Below, piece by piece: positions 59,460-64,000 of a stretch of DNA of 64,000 nt. The first letter of the stretch is position 1; each line of letters opens with the position of its first letter. This DNA is from Trichostrongylus colubriformis (taxonomy: Eukaryota > Nematoda > Chromadorea > Rhabditida > Trichostrongylidae). The notes under the pieces were generated by a model. That model was not told the DNA's origin, searched no databases, and saw nothing but the letters and a program-made list of their open reading frames with translations. The stretch is taken from positions 20,647,743 to 20,711,742 of the forward strand of contig OZ022256.1 of assembly GCA_963978905.1 (NCBI GenBank), read 5' to 3'. Position numbers and translations under genes: made by a program.

Positions 59460-62400
59460 GCAGTTTACCGAGTTCTGCATTGGGAAACAAGGGAAATTCT
59501 TGGTACTTTCCCTGTTTTTACCCATGACTGTACTGTACTTAGCAGTGTTTTTGAGAGAAATAAAATCATGGAATCGACGAGCGATTTCTTCGAGGTTTTC
59601 CAAATGTCGTGCTAGTTTTGAAAAAAAATTAATGAATATCGTAGGTAATGAAAGATCCTGTCCTCAAGAGAGGGGAGCACGATCATTAAATATATGCATA
59701 GGAAAAGAGCAAATGAATAATGGTGCTCCGAATGAAATTCATATGAAATTATGAATGAAAACCTGGAGAGAGCTGAATTAGCTGTACCGTGCGGGAATAT
59801 CAAGGCAGATAGCAATCAGAGGCCTTTTTGGATGCACGGCAATACGTTCAAGAGGAGCATCCGGTGATAGATGAACGTGATGTTCTCGTGGGACACAAGC
59901 CGACTGAGGTGCACACACGTTCCGATCACTGTTGCAAACGGGAGCTCAGAGCCGAAATTCGAGCCTAAGTAAAAAAATTCCCTGGTAGTAAAAAATTGTG
60001 ATTTTCGTTTCACTTTATTCTGCACAAGTATTGTAAGCAATCGTTGCCCTCACAATTCAAAATGACGGTATGAAAGCATTAGGCGAAAGGAGTGCCGCGC
60101 ATGAAGGATTTTTGAGTCATGGTCATAAGATGGAAGAAGAATACCATGTGACAGGGAGCCGTCGTACAGCTCGGCGTGGATATTTGCATGGGCTCTCGTC
60201 ACGATCATCATAGTGTAGTATGGTTCGATCAAGCTTTATTCGTAGAGCTTATCACAGCGGTGTTCACACATATGAAAGTGGACGGAGACCGACAAAGAAA
60301 CTGAACGACATGCGGATAGACACACATAGTAAGAGGTTAGCAGAAGAATCTCTCATTACTATATGAATATATAGCATAACTGTAGAGTATTCTTGGAACC
60401 AAAATGGATTAAGGGGTGGACAACATGTGTCAAGCACTCTCCGAGTCATTTCTGCTCATAGTTGGACGTAGTAATGAGAATGGGGAGAGCCCTTGTTTCG
60501 AGCAGGGATTGAATTTTCCAGATAGGTTCGGCTTCAACGAAAAAAGGAAATAGAATCCAGTGGAAATTGGTACATAAAAGTTTTGTGCGACTCGGTCCGG
60601 GTGGTAGGAGACGGCAGCTTTAGCCTAATGAGCGGTGGTGAAGTAAGAAGGGAAAATACTATTTTAACTCAATTTTGGCCCGCAGACTTCCAGAAAGCAA
60701 TGAGTGAATCAACTATTACTGTTCTAGAAAAACAATAATATCTTCGAGGAGCTTCCCTTAATCTCGAGTAGCTGATCAAAACAAAACTTGTCATAAGATT
60801 ACCACCGCCGTTACTCACATAAGGTTTTCGGAAATTCAGACTCAGCGGAAAATCAGAGTCTTCTATGAAGTCAGCGTGTCATCCTTCAAGGCTAGAACGC
60901 GACTAGCTCTTTGGCATAAAAGAAATGGAACAGAGTCAAGCAAGGGTTGAGGAACTCATTAAAAGTGTCGATTATTAGGTTGGAGGGAGGGGCTGTCGTG
61001 TTGTGCTTTTTAGAAGAGGAAATTTCTTGAGGACTTATCAGCGAACATTTCTTTTGTGGTGATAAGACAGTATCTGAACAGAAAGATCGCTGAGATAAGC
61101 ATACTCTCACTGAGAATCAGGGCGGTGAGACGACTGTCCACATTTTTCCCATGGTGTACGAACAGCACCAAATATGGAGGGAAGGGGAATGCATTGTCGC
61201 GGAGCTTTTTAGTCTGGTGTTTCACCAGACTAGAAACTGCGGTATTCTGAGCAGGCAAGGATTTAAATTTTGATCTTCGCACGGTGCTAGTGAGGGCTGG
61301 GCTACTGGACTTACTACATCACTTATCCCAAATGACGGGAATGCTTTGTAAGCCTTCTTAAGGTACAAAATCGAATCCGGGAGATGGGCAGCTGCTCAGC
61401 AGTTTGCAGCTCTTTATCCATAATTTCTTCGAGGATCGAGTGATATAAAGAAAAATGGTTATCAAAAAACAGGAAGTGGATCAACAACACTCTGTAGTTC
61501 AGTCAGAGAAGAGTATTCCAGGCCTTTACGCTAGGTTTGATATTCATAAACTCCATCTGCGCCCTTCACCAATCGAAAATCGCATAACAAACTTTTCAGG
61601 TAATTCGTTTTCTGAAAAACATTAAATGGGTGAAGCACACGGTGCTAGTCAACCACATTAGGGCATCCGCTTGTAATCATACAACCCGCACTAACAACGA
61701 TGAAAGCAGTGAGTGACCGTTCGCTTATGCAATACCTTCAGGAAACAAGTGCTCCAAGTCTGCCTTCCTCAAATCCTGGACAAGGCTCTCAGGCCGGCCA
61801 AAAGGCTGGGAACTCGAGTGGGATTCCATGCAGTGCTAATAGAGAGCCTGTCTAACCACTGCTCTCTGCTTCGTTCACTCCCTTGATTTTTCACCTCCCT
61901 TGATTTTTCACCAGAAGGAGGCAAAACTCCAAATTCAAGATTTTCACCTCGAAGAAGAAATAAAGTAGCTCATCATTACGCAAGAGCGTTACTTGTTCTA
62001 CTTCTCCTTAAGCTAAAGACCAGTGGCTGCAAATGTCCTCAATCGGTGAGCAGCAGAGCCTGAATTTGAATGTTTGGACACAAGACCATTGGAGGACGGC
62101 GATTTCATGCTAGAATGACTTCATTCTGAAGCCAAAGCGATGCTTAACCAGCCGCATCGAGTGGCGTATCCGGAGCAGAACAGCGAACGATTGTCGCTGG
62201 GGTAAAGCGTTTTTTGTAGACTTCTACTTATAGCCAATAGCGAGCAGAAGGCCGACAATAGGGACCAATCGTACCTTCATAAGAGAAGCTAGGTCTCAAG
62301 GTATCATATGAGAAAAGTAGGACTGATAGGTCGTATGTATAAGCACTAATGAGTACTCGAAGCGTGAATTTTGAGACCGCAGATTTTTCTTGAAAATCAT

Positions 62401-64000
62401 CATTTTTAAATACGCCACATTTGCCTTCATTCATGCAAGGAAACTGGATAAACAACTTTGCTGCCCTATTACTTTGAAAACAAAAATGCCGAAGGAGAGC
62501 TGGTTATGTTCATGTATGTAAGTATCATTGTTAACCAATAAAAAATTCATTCAACTGGTTCGTTTCGCCCCACCCCCTTGCCTTTTGTATCCATAGGATA
62601 TGGAATGTGAAGGACTATAACTGATTTCAAGCATTCTGTGGAGGTCCATATTTGTAGAAGCATCACCTCTACTTCTGGCATCACTCACTTCTCGGATTTC
62701 CTATACGTTGAATCTCGAGATACATACAAAAAAAGGGGTTTCGGTTTTTTCTTGAAGTTGGCATGTGATGGATCGCATAGTTAAGAGTATCCCGTCCAAT
62801 GTTTTTTATATGTATTTTGCCAATCTCATCGAATACGATGCGTTTATGGATGCAAAGAAGGACTACGGGAGCTATTGTGATGCTTGCGTAACGGAACCTC
62901 ATGAAGGGATGCCGTTTTATTCAGGGGCACAGCCTGCGATAATTAAGCCAGTCGCCTACCTTTTTAGGACAAGTAGATTCTGGAAAACTGCTAAGGTTGC
63001 ACCTTGTGGCAGGACAAGGGCGCTCTGCCCCCTCGAACTCGATCAAATCGCACCCATCCATCTCAAACACACCTACTCCTGGACGGAGCGATGTCCACGT
63101 GGCGAAAGAAGAATCGAAATTGTAACATTGGCTTCGAACAACTGCGAACAGATAAAAAAAAGAATTTTATTGGTGTAGTCAGCCTTAGAAAGGAGAAACA
63201 GATGATATTGTTGCGCTTCAAAAACAAAGAAAGAACCTCATCAGAACTATAGTCAGGAAGCCTCATTTATGCAGTTAGAGCTCTTCGTACATCCTTTGCT
63301 TACTGGTGAGTAGATCATGATCACAATGCAATGGGCGTGAGCTCACAATATATCGTGAGGTGCGTATGTCGTGATCCTCCTCTTTATATTTGGCCCATTT
63401 TCCTCAGAATAGAACTATGTAGAGAGCCCTAGCTCGCACAATGGCACCATACACCGCGAAGGAGTATACTCTCTTATCGAGACACATCCATGACTCATAA
63501 AGAATTACGGTTATCACCAATCCACCGACCTTGCGAGATAGAAGTCCGCCTGGTCTAAAGGAGCATCGGCCCGGTGTTTGATCGCTGGACCATGCAAGTG
63601 ACATTAGCGCCACTTGTCAGTACATCACATTCGTTTGCTGGTTCATTACTACTATTTATGCTCACATTCATTCCTGACATTGTTGATATTTATACTACCA
63701 ATATTACTGTAATGTCCATAATGTACAGAAATTGTGGTGTAAGGAAGCGTATATCCTATCTAGTATGTGAGTGCATAAGTTTTGCGACACCTTCTAATCC
63801 CTTCCTAAAGAGTGAGAAGCGAGTTAGAGGGGAAATAAATGCATTTGCAACAAAATCAAATCAACAAATATGCAGCTGTGGTTTCGTTAATTCGCACTCA
63901 TTATGTTGCTCTCAGCAGAACTTCGCCGCAGCACTGGCCATTATCGGCTACCGCAATCACATATGATTTGAGAATACTGGCTTATAAACAGATCCGTTTA
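59460..64000. other. Unassigned stretch with a few open frames
   Basis: The longest frames are 62765-63178 plus (137 codons) and 63404-63613 minus (69 codons). The latter has a coding-like hydrophobic segment but no clear splice sites or recognised family. Nothing here is called as a gene. Confidence 0.3.

Noticed and set aside
62765..63178. 137-codon plus-strand frame
   Set aside because: It starts plausibly but no family is recognised, the second half loses coding character, and no acceptor or donor supports it.

Overview
This is eukaryotic nuclear DNA, most likely from a nematode and probably a strongylid (hookworm-like) worm. The reasons are short exons with GT..AG introns and TTTCAG-type acceptors, very long introns, a receptor of a style common in nematodes, an RTE-type endonuclease/reverse transcriptase of the kind abundant in hookworm genomes, mariner-type elements and many diverged repeats. 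The species call is an inference. There is no operon, prophage, CRISPR, rRNA or credible tRNA gene.

Layout. 0-6 kb: AT-rich DNA with a cluster of five GC-rich perfect hairpins (0.9-1.1 kb), a roughly 3 kb satellite with a 503-bp higher-order repeat built from two ~250-bp subunits (1.6-4.8 kb), and a 145-bp tandem repeat (4.9-5.4 kb). 7-11 kb: degenerate repeats that share a CTCCGCCCAC / GTGGGCGGAG motif with the satellite. 15-34.3 kb (perhaps from 8.9 kb): one minus-strand gene for a rhodopsin-family, neuropeptide-type GPCR. I could assemble eight phase-compatible exons covering the N-terminus and TM1 to TM7. Its introns hold tRNA-derived SINEs, fold-back elements, a mariner with recognisable transposase, a mariner-like TIR element carrying a nested MITE, and a plus-strand terminal exon of an unrecognised gene. 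34.5-35.0 kb: a 547-bp MITE with 36-bp identical TIRs and a perfect 8-bp target duplication, just upstream of the receptor's first coding exon.

38.7-41.9 kb: a young-looking RTE-clade non-LTR retrotransposon with one uninterrupted ~1000-residue ORF, a (GAA)7 tail and an 18-bp target duplication. 42-50 kb: gene-poor sequence with several copies of two dispersed repeat families. 50.2-56.2 kb: a transposon cluster made of a SINE, a 620-bp fold-back element, a decayed RTE of a second lineage, an internally deleted mariner with both TIRs, and another mariner remnant. 56.2-64 kb: essentially unassigned, apart from one dispersed repeat.

The receptor is the only host gene I can reconstruct with confidence. 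The remaining recognisable content is mostly mobile DNA and its relics. The exon model comes from reading splice sites and codon phase by eye and has no transcript support here.
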